Assembly (NCBI GenBank): GCA_951813515.1
Contig: OX638346.1
Location: 496,001-560,000 of the forward strand
DNA length: 64,000 nucleotides
From: an uncultured Pseudomonadales bacterium
Lineage (GTDB): Bacteria; Pseudomonadota; Gammaproteobacteria; Pseudomonadales; Azotimanducaceae
Reading direction: 5' to 3'
Shown: in pieces, positions 53,122 to 62,693 of the stretch
How the letters are laid out: each line of letters starts with the position of its first letter
How positions within the stretch are numbered: the first letter of the stretch is position 1
Notes under the pieces: model-generated
What the model was told of the DNA's origin: nothing
The model's database searches: none
The model's input: only the letters and a program-made list of their open reading frames with translations
Position numbers and translations under genes: made by a program

Positions 53122-53577
53122 TCACCGCAAGCTCTCGCGCCTGTCAAGCAACGTGACGTCGACGTCCCGGTCAGACGGATCGGGAAGTTCACAGCCGAGC
53201 ACGTCGCACGCAAACTCGTAGATGAACCGAAGTTGCGGATCCAATGCCCAGTGGTCGAACCGATATGTGAACACCTGGAACACGAGCGCTGACAACGCAA
53301 CTACCACTCCGACCCAAAACAGTGCGACCCGGCGCCAGCCGTGCCGCCTGCCCTTCGGCGACGGGCCGTCCGGCGATGGGTCGTCCGCGTTATCGGCATC
53401 CGAAGGGCTGGTCTGCGTGGACTCGGCGGACAGGGCGCGGCTGGAATCGAACAGCGCGAGGCAGACGCCGCATCGCACCTGCCCGCCAGCGGCAGCGAGC
53501 TGGTCCTGGCGCGCACGGAAACGCGTATGGCAACGGGGACACTCAACCGTCAGCGGTTCTTGCGAAGATTCGGACAC
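53122..53577 (-). CDS. zinc-ribbon membrane protein of the DUF3426 group
   Basis: The 151-residue protein starts with a zinc ribbon of the MJ0042 type (VECPRCHTRFRARQDQLAAAGGQVRCGVC shown here in part: CPRC and CGVC), followed by an acidic low-complexity linker, one transmembrane helix (VALFWVGVVVALSALVFQVF) and a short periplasmic tail containing two cysteines. Such genes commonly follow prmA in gammaproteobacteria, as here, four bases downstream. The tail is much shorter than the usual DUF3426 domain, so it may be a reduced version. The function is unknown. Confidence 0.8.
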   Translation of the reverse strand: MSESSQEPLTVECPRCHTRFRARQDQLAAAGGQVRCGVCLALFDSSRALSAESTQTSPSDADNADDPSPDGPSPKGRRHGWRRVALFWVGVVVALSALVFQVFTYRFDHWALDPQLRFIYEFACDVLGCELPDPSDRDVDVTLLDRRESLR

Positions 53578-53581
53578 GTTC

Positions 53582-54511
53582 TCAGATGCGTTTCCCGTCC
53601 AGGAGCGCCCACCCCTCCAGCCTCTGCGGTGCGCGGAACTCGAAATCCGGGTAGGCGCGCATCACCTCCCCGGCTTCGTCCGCCAGGATACCGGTCAAGA
53701 CCAACGCCCCCCCGGTGGCCACGTGGCCCGAGAGCCGAGGCGCCAGTTCCACCAGTGTACCGGAGAGAATGTTCGACATGACGACATCGAAAGCCGCATT
53801 GACACTGTCGGCCTCGTCGCGAGCCTGAACGTCGCTCCGCCAGAACGCTTCGCTATGCCGCACGTCAAAGCGCACGCCGTTGCGCGCCGCGTTGGTCTCG
53901 GTCGCCATCAACGCCTGGGGGTCATGATCAACGCCGACGACGCGCCCGGCGCCCAGCAGCCTGGCTGCGATCGCCAGGATGCCCGAGCCGCAACCGTAGT
54001 CCAGCATTGAAACCTCCCGCAGATCCCTTGCCGCGAGCCACTCCAGACACAGCCGCGTCGTCGGATGGCTCCCCGTTCCAAAAGCGAGTCCCGGGTCGAG
54101 GCGCATGACCGCTGGATCCCTCTTTGAACTTCGAACGGGCGCTTCGCTGCCGGCGACATCCGTTGCGTCCGGGTCCGATGGAACGACGGTGAGACGGCCG
54201 AACTTCCTCACCACGGCAAACCGTCGCCAGGCGTTCAGCCAATCCGCGTCTGCCAGAAAATCGATATCGACCCCCCGACCAGGGAACGCCGAACGCAGCG
54301 CGGCAATGTCCGCGCCAAGTTCGAACAGTCCCGCGACCCGCACCTTCGGCCAGGCATCCAGATCGGGTTCCTCCCACGGATCGGGCTCGACCAGCGGTTT
54401 GTCGCCGTCATCCAGGTACGTCACCGCAACGGCCCCGAGAGCAGACAGCCTCTCACCGGCAGCTTCGGCAGTTCGCCCCGACGTAGCGATTTCCATCCGT
54501 ATCCAGGGCAT
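53582..54511 (-). CDS. prmA: ribosomal protein L11 methyltransferase
   Basis: PrmA trimethylates ribosomal protein L11 with SAM. The 309-residue protein has the small N-terminal substrate domain (GRTAEAAGERLSALGAVAVTYLDD), the linker LRLDPGLAFGTGSHPTTRLC shown as DPGLAFGTGSHPTT, and a Rossmann methyltransferase core with MLDYGCGSGILAIAA, VGVDHDPQAL and the catalytic-site SNILSGTLVELAP. SNILSG replaces the more common ANILAG. It is followed at four bases by the zinc-ribbon gene. Confidence 0.95.
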   Translation of the reverse strand: MPWIRMEIATSGRTAEAAGERLSALGAVAVTYLDDGDKPLVEPDPWEEPDLDAWPKVRVAGLFELGADIAALRSAFPGRGVDIDFLADADWLNAWRRFAVVRKFGRLTVVPSDPDATDVAGSEAPVRSSKRDPAVMRLDPGLAFGTGSHPTTRLCLEWLAARDLREVSMLDYGCGSGILAIAARLLGAGRVVGVDHDPQALMATETNAARNGVRFDVRHSEAFWRSDVQARDEADSVNAAFDVVMSNILSGTLVELAPRLSGHVATGGALVLTGILADEAGEVMRAYPDFEFRAPQRLEGWALLDGKRI

Positions 54512-54546
54512 GGACGTCCTATATCGAACGGGCGCGACCCGAGACG

Positions 54547-54990
54547 CTAGTCCGCTTCCAGCATCCGGACGGCCGCCTGCATCGCGTAGTCGTAGCCGAA
54601 CGCTCCCAGGCCCGAAATGACGCCGCGCGCGATGTCGGAGAAGTAGGAGCTTCGGCGAAAATCCTCCCGCGCGTACACGTTCGACAGGTGAACCTCAATG
54701 AAGGGAATGTCCACCGCAAGCAGTGCGTCACGCAAGGCGACACTCGTATGCGTAAAGGCTGCGGGATTGACGACGATGAACTCGACGCCTTCGCTCTTCG
54801 CGCGCTGTACCGCGTCGACCAGGTCATGCTCGGCATTGCTCTGGAAGGCGTCCACGACATGGCCGCGCTCTTCGGCATATTGCCTTGCACGGGCATTGAT
54901 GTCGTCCAGGGTGTCGGCTCCGTAGATGTCCGGCTCCCGCGTGCCGAGCAGGTTCAGATTCGGGCCATGCAACAGCAGAATACGCGCCAC
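54547..54990 (-). CDS. aroQ: type II 3-dehydroquinate dehydratase
   Basis: AroQ dehydrates 3-dehydroquinate in the shikimate pathway. The 147-residue length is standard. Motifs: [17 protein letters not shown] with the catalytic arginine, [29 protein letters not shown] with the substrate-binding asparagine and catalytic histidine region, and [14 protein letters not shown]. The GTG at 54,990 has GGAGGGAGA at good spacing and gives the family N terminus; the ATG at 55,032 adds 14 unrelated residues. In relatives, accB and accC often lie between aroQ and prmA; here they do not. Confidence 0.95.
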   Translation of the reverse strand: MARILLLHGPNLNLLGTREPDIYGADTLDDINARARQYAEERGHVVDAFQSNAEHDLVDAVQRAKSEGVEFIVVNPAAFTHTSVALRDALLAVDIPFIEVHLSNVYAREDFRRSSYFSDIARGVISGLGAFGYDYAMQAAVRMLEAD

Positions 54991-55097
54991 TACGCGGTCT
55001 CCCTCCGCTCGCGCGTCAGGGCGCGGGCTCACGATCAGGTTAGCTTCAGGATCATACAGTGCTCCCGTCGCCGGCGTGAGCAGCTATTGGTGTCGCC

Positions 55098-55637
55098 TCA
55101 CTCTCCCGCGAGGTACTTTCGCGCCATCCGCAGCATCGACTCCTCGTCCGTGAGCCGCGCCAGGTCTTCGATCTCGACCCACGCCAGGTCGATCGACTCC
55201 GCACTGACGCGCATGCGCTCCGGCGACGAAGCGCGAAGAGCGAATCGCACGTCGTAGTGCAGGTGCGCCGGCTCGCCCTTCGAAGCCGGGATCGTGTGAA
55301 TGTCGATGTCGAGCACCGCCTCGCTGATCGGCCGAACGACCAGGCCCGATTCCTCCCGCGCCTCCCGCAGGGCCACCGCCAGCGCATCCGGCTCGCCGTC
55401 GCTGTGGCCGCCGAGTTGCAGCCACTTGCCGAGTTTGCGATGGTGGGTCAGCAGCACCCTGGTGCCGCCCGGATCGACGACCCAGGCAGACCCGGTGACA
55501 TGGCCGTCGTCATAGCAGTCGCGCTCGAAACAACGCGGCTCGGTCTCGATAAGGCGGCGCACGCGCGCGGCATCCTGTTCTTCGGGGTAACGCGCCCTGT
55601 ACGCGTCGATCAGGCGCAGGATCTTCCGGGTGGTCAT
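55098..55637 (-). CDS. Nudix hydrolase
   Basis: This 179-residue hydrolase has a complete Nudix box at residues 76-98 (GGHSDGEPDALAVA followed by LREAREESGL), the metal site that cleaves nucleoside diphosphates linked to another group. The surrounding segments (GSAWVVDPGGTRVLLTHHRKLGKWLQLGG) match a common branch of unknown substrate. The ATG overlaps the vsr stop by four bases, so the two are translationally coupled. Confidence 0.92.
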   Translation of the reverse strand: MTTRKILRLIDAYRARYPEEQDAARVRRLIETEPRCFERDCYDDGHVTGSAWVVDPGGTRVLLTHHRKLGKWLQLGGHSDGEPDALAVALREAREESGLVVRPISEAVLDIDIHTIPASKGEPAHLHYDVRFALRASSPERMRVSAESIDLAWVEIEDLARLTDEESMLRMARKYLAGE

Positions 55638-56128
55638 TCCGTGGCCGCCCTGGAAACGCCGGGCGCCGGGCGGGAGGATAAGGCACGCGGCGGGCACGGC
55701 GCGCCGGCCTCGCTCCGGGGTGCACCCAGAAAGCGTCGCGCTCTGCTCTCGATCCGGTCCAGATTCCCAACCTGGCACTCCCAGATGACCATGACGCGCC
55801 AGCCGCGCGTGCGCAGGGCCCGCTCGTTTCGCCGGTCGCGCGTGCGATTGCCCTTCAGTTTGGGAACCCAGTAAGCCACCCGGGACTTTGGCATGCGCGC
55901 GTGCTTGCAACCGTCATGCAGGTGCCAGAAACAGCCGTGCACGAAGATGACGCTCGACCTTCCCGGAAACACCAGGTCCGGGGTGCCCGGCAGGTCCGAT
56001 CGATGCAGTCGGTAACGATAGCCCATCCCGTGCAGGAGTTTGCGCACGGCCAATTCCGGCTTGGTGTCCCGATTCCTTATGCGGGACATCAGGGCGCTTC
56101 GGGCCTCGACGCTAAGGGTATCTACCAT
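55634..56128 (-). CDS. vsr: very short patch repair endonuclease
   Basis: Vsr nicks next to T:G mismatches that arise when 5-methylcytosine deaminates. The 164-residue protein has MSRIRNRDTKPELAVRKLL, the catalytic DLPGTPDLVFPG, the zinc and DNA-binding segment FVHGCFWHLHDGCKHARMPKSR and VMVIWECQV. Usually vsr accompanies a cytosine methyltransferase, but none is in the window. A tail of about 35 residues after the core runs into the overlapped Nudix gene. Confidence 0.95.
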   Translation of the reverse strand: MVDTLSVEARSALMSRIRNRDTKPELAVRKLLHGMGYRYRLHRSDLPGTPDLVFPGRSSVIFVHGCFWHLHDGCKHARMPKSRVAYWVPKLKGNRTRDRRNERALRTRGWRVMVIWECQVGNLDRIESRARRFLGAPRSEAGAPCPPRALSSRPAPGVSRAATE

Positions 56129-56200
56129 GCCGAACTGTCCCGACGTGGCGACGGGCGCCTGGTTCCGTCGCCAAGGTCGCAGTCAAAAATACTCTGACCC

Positions 56201-56375
56201 CGGCTGAAGGCTCTTTGCTCGAGGGGTCAACCCCTCGCGCTCCCCGGCTGAAGGCTCTTCATGCGAGGGGTGCCCCCTCGTGCTTCGCGGCTGAAGGCTT
56301 TTTGTTCGAGGGGTCACCCCCTCGTGCTCCCCGGCTGAAGGCTCCTCACGCGACGCGTGCTCCCTTCGTGCTCCC
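56201..56375. repeat. Tandem 43-44-bp repeats with inner palindromes
   Basis: Four units begin CGGCTGAAGGCT at 56,201, 56,245, 56,288 and 56,332. Each of the first three holds a palindrome such as CGAGGGGTCAACCCCTCG. The fourth is diverged. The array overlaps the end of the cobT frame by about 30 bases and could act as its terminator or processing site. There are no unique spacers, so it is not a CRISPR array. Confidence 0.85.
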
Positions 56376-58193
56376 AGGAAGGTTATCCGTGTCGAACAGC
56401 GCCGCGAGCTGTTCCGTCATCGCGCCGCCGAGTTGCTCGGCGTCGGTGATGGTCACGGCGCGGCGATAGTGATGCGTCACGTCGTGGCCGATGCCGATGG
56501 CGATGAGTTCGATGGTTGAGTAGTTCTCGATCTGGTCGATGGCGTATTTCAGGTGCTGCTCGAGGTAACTGTTCGGATTCACCAGCAGCGTTGAGTTGTC
56601 CACCGGCAGTCCGTCGGAAATCACCATCAGCACGCGGCGATGCTCCGGCCGGACGACGAGACGATTGTGCGCCCAGATGAGCGCCTCGCCATCGATGTTC
56701 TCTTTCAGCAGTTCCTCGCGCATCATCAGCCCGAGGTTGCGCCTGGTGCGGCGCCACGGATCGTCCGCCGCCTTGTAGACGATGTGCCGCAGGTCGTTCA
56801 GGCGGCCGGGACTGGCGGGCTTGCCGTTGTTGATCCACTCCTCCCGCGATTGGCCGCCGCGCCATGCGCGCGTCGTGAAGCCGAGGATCTCCACCGACAC
56901 GGAGCATCGTTCCAGCGTCCGCCCGAGGATATCGGCGCACATCGCGGCGATGGTGATCGAACGGCCGCGCATGGAGCCGGAGCTGTCGATCAGCATGGTG
57001 ACGACCGTGTCGCGAAAGTTGGTCTCTTTCTCCTGCTTGTAGCTGAGCGGATTCATGGGATCGACGACGACCTGGGCCAGCCGCGAAGTGTCGAGAATGC
57101 CCTCGTCCAGATCGAACTCCCACGCGCGCATCTGCTTGGCGAGCAGCCGGCGCTGCAGCCTGTTGGCGAGTTTCGACGTGGCGTGCTGCAGCGGCACAAG
57201 CTGCTGGTCCAGCAACGTGCGCAGACGGGTGAGTTCCTCCAGGTCGCACAGGTCCTGGGCCAGGATGACCTCATCGAATTCCGTGGTGTAGGGTTGGTAG
57301 TCGACATCGATGCGGATACGGCCCATCTCGTCCGGCACGACCTTTGGCGCGTCCTCGTCATCCGCATCCGCCTCCAGTTCGCTCATGTCCATGTCGGCGT
57401 CCATCTCGACGATGGTGGTTTCGCCATCGTCGTCTTCATCGCCGAGGGTGTCGTCATCCAGCACGACATCTTCGAGCGATGCTTCGGAGTCGGACTCGGA
57501 AGCATCCTCGATGGATTCCGGATCGGACCCGTCGTCGCCGATGTCCTGGTCCTCGAAATCCGCGACCATACCCAGGTCCTTGAGCATCGTACGACACGCG
57601 TCGGCGTACTCCGCCTGGTCATGCAGCTTGTCGCGCAGAAGATCCATGTGCTTGCCGGCGCGCTCCTCCACGTAGTCGCGCCAGAAACGCACCACGTTTT
57701 CCGCAGATGGCGGCAACTCGCGCCCGGTGATCCGCTGTCGCACGATCAGCCCGACCGCAACGCTCAAGGGTGCTTCCGTCTCGGCGGTGATCGTGTCGAA
57801 CGCCGCCTGGCGGCACAGTGCTTCGAGGGCAGCGTCGAGATTGCGCGCCACGCCTTCCATTCGCAACGTGCCGATGGACGCGATGCGCGCGTCCTCCACC
57901 CACTGGAACATCTCCTGGGCGGGACCCGCGCTCGGCGCGCGCGCGCGGTGGGTCGCATCGTCGTGATATCGGAGCTTCAGCGCGAACTCGTCGCTAACCC
58001 CGCGTACGGCGTTCAACTCGTCATCGGCGCAGCCGATGTTCGGCAACGGCAACTGCACGACGTTGCCGCGGAGCGCCGGGCTGCCCTTGCCGAAGTTGAC
58101 CTCCAGATCGTCGTTGTCGGCCAGCGCACGCATCGTCGCCGCCGTCGCCCTCTTGAAGGGCTCCAGTGGACTGTCGTGTTCAGCCATGGGCAA
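56346..58193 (-). CDS. cobT: CobT-like cobaltochelatase subunit (VWA domain)
   Basis: This 615-residue protein matches CobT, which with CobS and CobN inserts cobalt in aerobic cobalamin synthesis. A conserved N-terminal part ([20 protein letters not shown]) is followed by a long Asp/Glu-rich linker (about 225-300), then a conserved middle and a C-terminal von Willebrand A domain with a MIDAS motif [10 protein letters not shown] near residue 403 and ISDGLPVDN later. It is followed upstream by cobS, 12 bases away. cobN and other cob genes are absent here, so the pair may serve another chelatase-like or MoxR/VWA-type assembly role. The end overlaps a tandem repeat. Confidence 0.88.
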   Translation of the reverse strand: MPMAEHDSPLEPFKRATAATMRALADNDDLEVNFGKGSPALRGNVVQLPLPNIGCADDELNAVRGVSDEFALKLRYHDDATHRARAPSAGPAQEMFQWVEDARIASIGTLRMEGVARNLDAALEALCRQAAFDTITAETEAPLSVAVGLIVRQRITGRELPPSAENVVRFWRDYVEERAGKHMDLLRDKLHDQAEYADACRTMLKDLGMVADFEDQDIGDDGSDPESIEDASESDSEASLEDVVLDDDTLGDEDDDGETTIVEMDADMDMSELEADADDEDAPKVVPDEMGRIRIDVDYQPYTTEFDEVILAQDLCDLEELTRLRTLLDQQLVPLQHATSKLANRLQRRLLAKQMRAWEFDLDEGILDTSRLAQVVVDPMNPLSYKQEKETNFRDTVVTMLIDSSGSMRGRSITIAAMCADILGRTLERCSVSVEILGFTTRAWRGGQSREEWINNGKPASPGRLNDLRHIVYKAADDPWRRTRRNLGLMMREELLKENIDGEALIWAHNRLVVRPEHRRVLMVISDGLPVDNSTLLVNPNSYLEQHLKYAIDQIENYSTIELIAIGIGHDVTHHYRRAVTITDAEQLGGAMTEQLAALFDTDNLPGSTKGARVA

Positions 58194-58205
58194 AGACCCC
58201 TTCGC

Positions 58206-59210
58206 TCACTGCCTGAGCGTCAGACCTTGCGTCGCGTCGCCGAGATCCTCGCCCATGCAGCGCTGGTAGTACTCGGCCACGACCGGGCGTTCGAGTTCGT
58301 CGCACTTGTTCAGGAAGGAGACACGGAAACCGAAGCCGATGTCGTTGAAGATGTCCGCATTCTCCGCCCAGGTCAGCACCGTCCGCGGTGACATGACGAC
58401 CGAAATGTCGCCGTTGACGAATCCCTTTCGGGTCAGGTCCGCGACAGACACCATGCTTGAAATGATGCGTCTGCCCTCGTCGCTTTCCTGCCAGGACTTC
58501 GCCTTGCCGTAGACGATCTCCACCTCCTGTTCGTGTTCCAGGTAGTTCAGCGCGGTCACGATATTCCAGCGGTCCATCTGTCCCTGGTTGATCTGCTGCG
58601 TACCGTGATACAGGCCCGTGGCATCGCCGAGGCCGACCGTGTTGGTGGTCGAGAACAGCCGAAATGCCGGGTGTGGCCGCACCACGCGGTTCTGGTCGAG
58701 CAGGGTGAGCTTGCCCTCGACTTCCAGCACGCGCTGGATAACGAACATGACGTCCGGACGACCGGCGTCGTACTCGTCGAAACACAACGCTGTCGGATGC
58801 TGCAACGCCCACGGCAGGATGCCTTCCTTGAACGCCGTGACCTGCAGGCCGTCTTCGATAACGATGGCGTCCTTGCCGACGAGGTCGATGCGGCTGATGT
58901 GGCTATCGAGATTGACGCGGATGCAGGGCCAGTTCAGCCGAGCGGCCACTTGCTCCACGTGCGTCGACTTTCCCGTGCCGTGATACCCCTGGATCATCAC
59001 CCGGCGGTTGTGCGCGAACCCGGCGAGGATCGAGAGCGTCGTGTCGTGGTCGAAATGATAGGCATCATCGATGTCCGGCACGTAGTCGGTGCGCTCGCTG
59101 AAGGCGGGCACACTGAGATCCTGGTCCAACCCGAACACGTTACTCACGTTGACCGTGGTATCCGGCATCATGTCGGGCGACAAACCCGATTCGTGAACAC
59201 TCATTGGCAA
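58206..59210 (-). CDS. cobS: CobS-like AAA+ ATPase
   Basis: This 334-residue MoxR-type AAA+ ATPase has Walker [10 protein letters not shown] (about residues 76-84), Walker [11 protein letters not shown] (about 140) and sensor segment [14 protein letters not shown]. The N-terminal part includes [23 protein letters not shown], typical of CobS. It forms a two-gene operon with cobT, and the two subunits are expected to make a ring complex driving metal insertion or protein remodelling. Divergent to it lies the isovaleryl-CoA dehydrogenase gene, with one palindromic repeat between. Confidence 0.92.
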   Translation of the reverse strand: MPMSVHESGLSPDMMPDTTVNVSNVFGLDQDLSVPAFSERTDYVPDIDDAYHFDHDTTLSILAGFAHNRRVMIQGYHGTGKSTHVEQVAARLNWPCIRVNLDSHISRIDLVGKDAIVIEDGLQVTAFKEGILPWALQHPTALCFDEYDAGRPDVMFVIQRVLEVEGKLTLLDQNRVVRPHPAFRLFSTTNTVGLGDATGLYHGTQQINQGQMDRWNIVTALNYLEHEQEVEIVYGKAKSWQESDEGRRIISSMVSVADLTRKGFVNGDISVVMSPRTVLTWAENADIFNDIGFGFRVSFLNKCDELERPVVAEYYQRCMGEDLGDATQGLTLRQ

Positions 59211-59252
59211 CGTGGATCCCTAGGTTGAAGTGCCGGTATTTAATCACTTCCG

Positions 59253-59323
59253 TGGAACAAACGCTCCCGGGAGCGCCAGCGACCGGGAGCGGTTGTTGCA
59301 TGGTCGACGAGTTGGGCCGGGCC
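59253..59323. repeat. Single copy of the palindromic repeat family
   Basis: The arms GGAACAAACGCTCCCGG (59,254-59,270) and CCGGGAGCGGTTGTTGC (59,283-59,299) form a long stem around a 12-base loop. The tail GACGAGTTGGGCCGGGCC matches the tail of the 111-bp units at 2.3 kb. It sits between the divergent cobS and acyl-CoA dehydrogenase genes. Confidence 0.8.
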
Positions 59324-59391
59324 ACGGGCCGGGCCTCGGATCGCTGTGCTACGCTCAATTGGAAACCGAACGACCTGTCGGTGGATCGATC

Positions 59392-60561
59392 ATGGACCCG
59401 ACGTATTCCTCCCTGAACTTCGGTCTGGGCGAGACGCTCGACCTTCTGCGCGACACGGTGAGCCGTTTCGCGAGCGCGGAAATCGCACCGCGGGCCGCCG
59501 CAGTCGATAGGGAAAACGCGTTTCCACGCGACCTCTGGCCGCAACTCGGCGAACTGGGCCTGCTTGGCATTACCGCGGGGACAGACTGGGGCGGCGCCGG
59601 GATGGGCTATCTCGCGCACTGTATCGCGATGGAGGAGATCTCGAGGGCTTCGGCTTCCGTGGGACTCTCCTACGGCGCCCACTCCAACCTCTGCGTCAAC
59701 CAGATCGAGCGGCACGGGACGCCGGAACAGAAGCAGCGCTACCTGCCGCCGCTCATCAGCGGCGAGCACGTCGGGGCGCTCGCGATGAGCGAGGCGGGCG
59801 CCGGGTCGGACGTGGTTTCCATGCGGCTCGCGGCACGCAGGACGGGCGATGTCTACCTATTGAACGGTACCAAGATGTGGATCACCAATGGTCCCGATGC
59901 GGACACTTACGTGGTCTACGCGAAAACGCAGCCCGACGCCGGCGCCCAAGGCATCACGGCGTTCATCGTCGAACGCGAAACGCCGGGTTTCTCGCGTTCC
60001 CCCGGACTGCAGAAGCTCGGCATGCGCGGTTCCGGCACGTGCGAACTTGTGTTTGAGGACGCCGAAGTGCCGGCGGCGAACGTGCTCGGCAGCGACAACG
60101 GAGGGGTCGGCGTCCTGATGAGCGGCCTCGACTTCGAACGCGTGGTCCTGGCGGCCGGCCCCGTCGGCATCATGCAGGCATGTCTCGATACCGTGGTTCC
60201 CTATGTCCACGAACGCGCGCAGTTCGGCGAACCCATTGGCCGGTTCCAGCTCGTGCAGGCGAAGCTCGCCGACATGTATACGCGCACGAACGCATGCCGC
60301 GCCTATCTCTATGCCGTCGCGAGCGCCTGCGACCGGGGCGAAACCACGCGCAAGGACGCCGCCGGCGCCATCCTGCATTGCGCCGAGACCGCAACCGCGC
60401 TCGCCCTCGATGCCATACAGCTACTCGGCGGCAACGGCTACATCGACGAGTATCCGACCGGTCGCCTCCTGCGCGACGCCAAGCTGTACGAGATCGGCGC
60501 CGGAACCTCGGAGATTAGACGCTGGCTGATCGGACGCGAGATCTTCGAAGAGTCGGGTTAG
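59392..60561 (+). CDS. isovaleryl-CoA dehydrogenase
   Basis: This 389-residue FAD enzyme oxidises isovaleryl-CoA in leucine breakdown. Acyl-CoA dehydrogenase blocks are present ([33 protein letters not shown]). The feature that separates this branch from most others is the catalytic glutamate near residue 249 in [15 protein letters not shown]. The C terminus has [34 protein letters not shown] (shown in parts in the family: GGNGYI and GAGTSEIRR). I use the ATG at 59,392; the open frame upstream runs through the palindromic repeat. The rest of a leucine pathway is not in the window. Confidence 0.93.
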   Translation: MDPTYSSLNFGLGETLDLLRDTVSRFASAEIAPRAAAVDRENAFPRDLWPQLGELGLLGITAGTDWGGAGMGYLAHCIAMEEISRASASVGLSYGAHSNLCVNQIERHGTPEQKQRYLPPLISGEHVGALAMSEAGAGSDVVSMRLAARRTGDVYLLNGTKMWITNGPDADTYVVYAKTQPDAGAQGITAFIVERETPGFSRSPGLQKLGMRGSGTCELVFEDAEVPAANVLGSDNGGVGVLMSGLDFERVVLAAGPVGIMQACLDTVVPYVHERAQFGEPIGRFQLVQAKLADMYTRTNACRAYLYAVASACDRGETTRKDAAGAILHCAETATALALDAIQLLGGNGYIDEYPTGRLLRDAKLYEIGAGTSEIRRWLIGREIFEESG

Positions 60562-60621
60562 CGCCGCTACCTTAGCTGGGCAAGGGGTAGTACCACACCG
60601 CGTCTGCGTTGGTTTCTCCCT

Positions 60622-61926
60622 CTACCATTGGTGCAACCGAACGCGATGGGCTTGTCCGATCTGCCGGACGACCTGCTTGTCCACACCCGCTTGCGCCGCG
60701 AACTTCGGCCAAGATGCGACTGCGGAGACCACCTCATCCACAATCCGTTTAGCGCCCGGTCTGCGCAGGCCCGAACTCTCGGCGAAGCGTTCCAGGTCCG
60801 CGCGCTCGAATCCGTCCCGTTTCCCTGCCACGCTCATCTGGTGCTCGCGCGTCCACGTCCCCGCAGGGTTGTACGCATAGGCCACGTCGTACGCGGGAGA
60901 TAGCCGCCAAACGCCGCGCCGATCCATCAGGAACGCGATGTTCTTCACGTGATCGTCCTGGTTGCGCGCCACGACGTTGAACACCGTGCGCCGGTACTGT
61001 TCCTCCACGGCCGACATACCGAGCCCGAGCGTCCGGATGGTCTGCATAACCTGCTCGTAGGCGTAGGCGCCTGCCACGTTGTAGTCGAAGTGACGCACCG
61101 CCCCGAACGTCTGCACGTGGATCTTGCGCCCTTGGGCATCGCGGTCGAAGCGTCGGGTCATGAAATGACTCCGCCCGCCTTCGTGGTGAAGCCTGCACTC
61201 CGTCATCTCGATCCCGGCGGCACGCGCCATCAGGTGGTAGGCGTACTCGATGCGGCCGTACCCCAGCGGGTCCGACAGTTCCCGCGCCTCGTCGACTGCG
61301 ACACCGTCGAATTTCAGCAACCAGTCCTCGAACCCATCCCCCTGATCCACCTGGCCGGACCGGAACTCGCACGTTTCCGGGTTCCAGGCCAGCACCGCCT
61401 TCGCCCGCGCGCCGCCCGCCGACGTGCCCACGCTGAGAATGTCCTCCAACGCCGCGCGGTCGTCGCGACCGTCCAACCGCCCCGCCAAGCGTCCACGCTC
61501 CTCGAGTGCGCGATTCGCGAGTTCAACCAGCTGCGCGATCTCGATCCGACGCATCCGGTCCTGTCGGCGCAGTCCCGGTTCGAACTCGAGCGCCCCGACC
61601 CCGCGCCGACCGATATAGCAAAGCCGGTCCACGGGATTGAAATCCTCCGCAGCGCGCCCCGTTTGCGCCAGCCATACGTCGATCAGCGCGTTGCCGTAGC
61701 GATCCGGCAGCGCGTCGGCCAGAAGGCCCGGAAGCCCCTTGAAGGCTTCGACCCCGAGTTCCGGGAACGTGTAGGGCGCCTCCCGCGCGGGCATGGCGAT
61801 CGGCGAGACCTCGATGCCGGCCAACACGAAGCGCGGGTCGTATTGGAAGACCCCGAGGCCGCGCGCCGCATCCCATGACACCGCCCCGATTCGGCGCCCC
61901 CACAGCATCACGCTCGCGTCAGTCAT
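60622..61926 (-). CDS. hipA: HipA family serine/threonine kinase toxin
   Basis: HipA toxins phosphorylate glutamyl-tRNA synthetase (E. coli) or other synthetases and cause persistence. The 434-residue protein has the N-subdomain (VSPIAMPAREAPYTFPE, GLLADALPDRYGN), the P-loop-like SVGTSAGGARAKAV, FMTRRFDRD, the catalytic segment NVVARNQDDHVKNIAFL and the metal-binding SPAYDVAYAY. All key kinase residues appear intact. It starts at an ATG eight bases inside the antitoxin gene, the usual hipBA order. Confidence 0.92.
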   Translation of the reverse strand: MTDASVMLWGRRIGAVSWDAARGLGVFQYDPRFVLAGIEVSPIAMPAREAPYTFPELGVEAFKGLPGLLADALPDRYGNALIDVWLAQTGRAAEDFNPVDRLCYIGRRGVGALEFEPGLRRQDRMRRIEIAQLVELANRALEERGRLAGRLDGRDDRAALEDILSVGTSAGGARAKAVLAWNPETCEFRSGQVDQGDGFEDWLLKFDGVAVDEARELSDPLGYGRIEYAYHLMARAAGIEMTECRLHHEGGRSHFMTRRFDRDAQGRKIHVQTFGAVRHFDYNVAGAYAYEQVMQTIRTLGLGMSAVEEQYRRTVFNVVARNQDDHVKNIAFLMDRRGVWRLSPAYDVAYAYNPAGTWTREHQMSVAGKRDGFERADLERFAESSGLRRPGAKRIVDEVVSAVASWPKFAAQAGVDKQVVRQIGQAHRVRLHQW

Positions 61927-62281
61927 CCGGCCCGTCCGACCACGACCAGGACTCCTCGCGCCCGCGGCTCTTCGATGGCCGCGCGCGCCGGCGTTCCCGC
62001 CCGCGGGACTCCACACGTTCGATCGGCCGGATGTCCTGCTCCGGAATGCCGCTCATCAACCCTTCGGCGAGCCCAAGCGCAATCGCGATCCTCAGCACGC
62101 TGTCCAGGCTGCTCGGCTCGCCCGTTTCCACGCGACGCAACGTCCGCAGCCCAATCCCCGCGTTCGCCGCGAGCGCCGCCTGGGTCACGTTCTTCGCGAG
62201 ACGCTGCCGAGCCAACCGGACGCCCAGTTCCGCCCGCAGCGAGCGCGACGTCACATCCCTTTGAGTCGTATTATCAGCCAT
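61919..62281 (-). CDS. hipB: HipB-like XRE family antitoxin
   Basis: This 120-residue protein has a helix-turn-helix of the XRE type (LGVRLARQRLAKNVTQAALAANAGIGLRTLRRVETG, recognition helix near GIGLRTL). A basic and tryptophan-containing tail follows (RERRRARPSKSRGREESWSWS). The ATG at 62,281 has GAGG upstream; an ATG four codons earlier lacks one. It overlaps hipA by eight bases and should repress the operon from the AT-rich region upstream. Confidence 0.88.
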   Translation of the reverse strand: MADNTTQRDVTSRSLRAELGVRLARQRLAKNVTQAALAANAGIGLRTLRRVETGEPSSLDSVLRIAIALGLAEGLMSGIPEQDIRPIERVESRGRERRRARPSKSRGREESWSWSDGPDD

Positions 62282-62349
62282 ATTCGGCCTCATAAAAGCA
62301 TTTCGTCGGATTAATCAGCCTTATGTTACCTATAAAGTGTTTATCACGC

Positions 62350-62371
62350 AAAAGGCAGAAAAATACCTTTT
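62350..62371. promoter_or_regulatory. Operator-like inverted repeat upstream of hipBA
   Basis: AAAAGG and CCTTTT, ten bases apart, form an inverted repeat inside an AT-rich stretch (about 62,290-62,430) that contrasts sharply with the GC-rich genome. A further copy of the arm, CCTTTT, occurs near 62,407. This is a plausible HipB operator and promoter region; exact boxes are not clear. Confidence 0.4.
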
Positions 62372-62693
62372 ATAAAGATATTTCCCTAAATACCGGCATT
62401 AAATGACCTTTTATTTCATTCGGGAAAGACATCGCTGGCTGAACGCCTCAAGACTTGGAACCCCCGCGCACTGATGGAACAGGCACAGCGGACAGCCATC
62501 GAAGGGGACTCATCGACTGGCGAAGTTACGTCGCAAGAACGCGGAGACAGCGGGGCCGCGCCGGCGGCCAAAGAGCGCCGCCAAGGGATTTCGGGACTAC
62601 ATTGCGGAAGGGATAGGTGAGGACCAACTCAATGATCGGCACCGTCAAAGCGACGCGAGATCCAGTCCTCACCCGATCAATAACAACTCCGTC
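62372..62693. other. Intergenic region, no gene seen
   Basis: The first 60 bases are AT-rich promoter-like DNA; the rest returns to high GC. I see no credible gene or RNA here. Confidence 0.45.

Noticed and set aside
56201..56375. Possible CRISPR array or attenuator peptide
   Set aside because: Repeats abut each other without spacers; the frame across them has no start with a ribosome-binding site.
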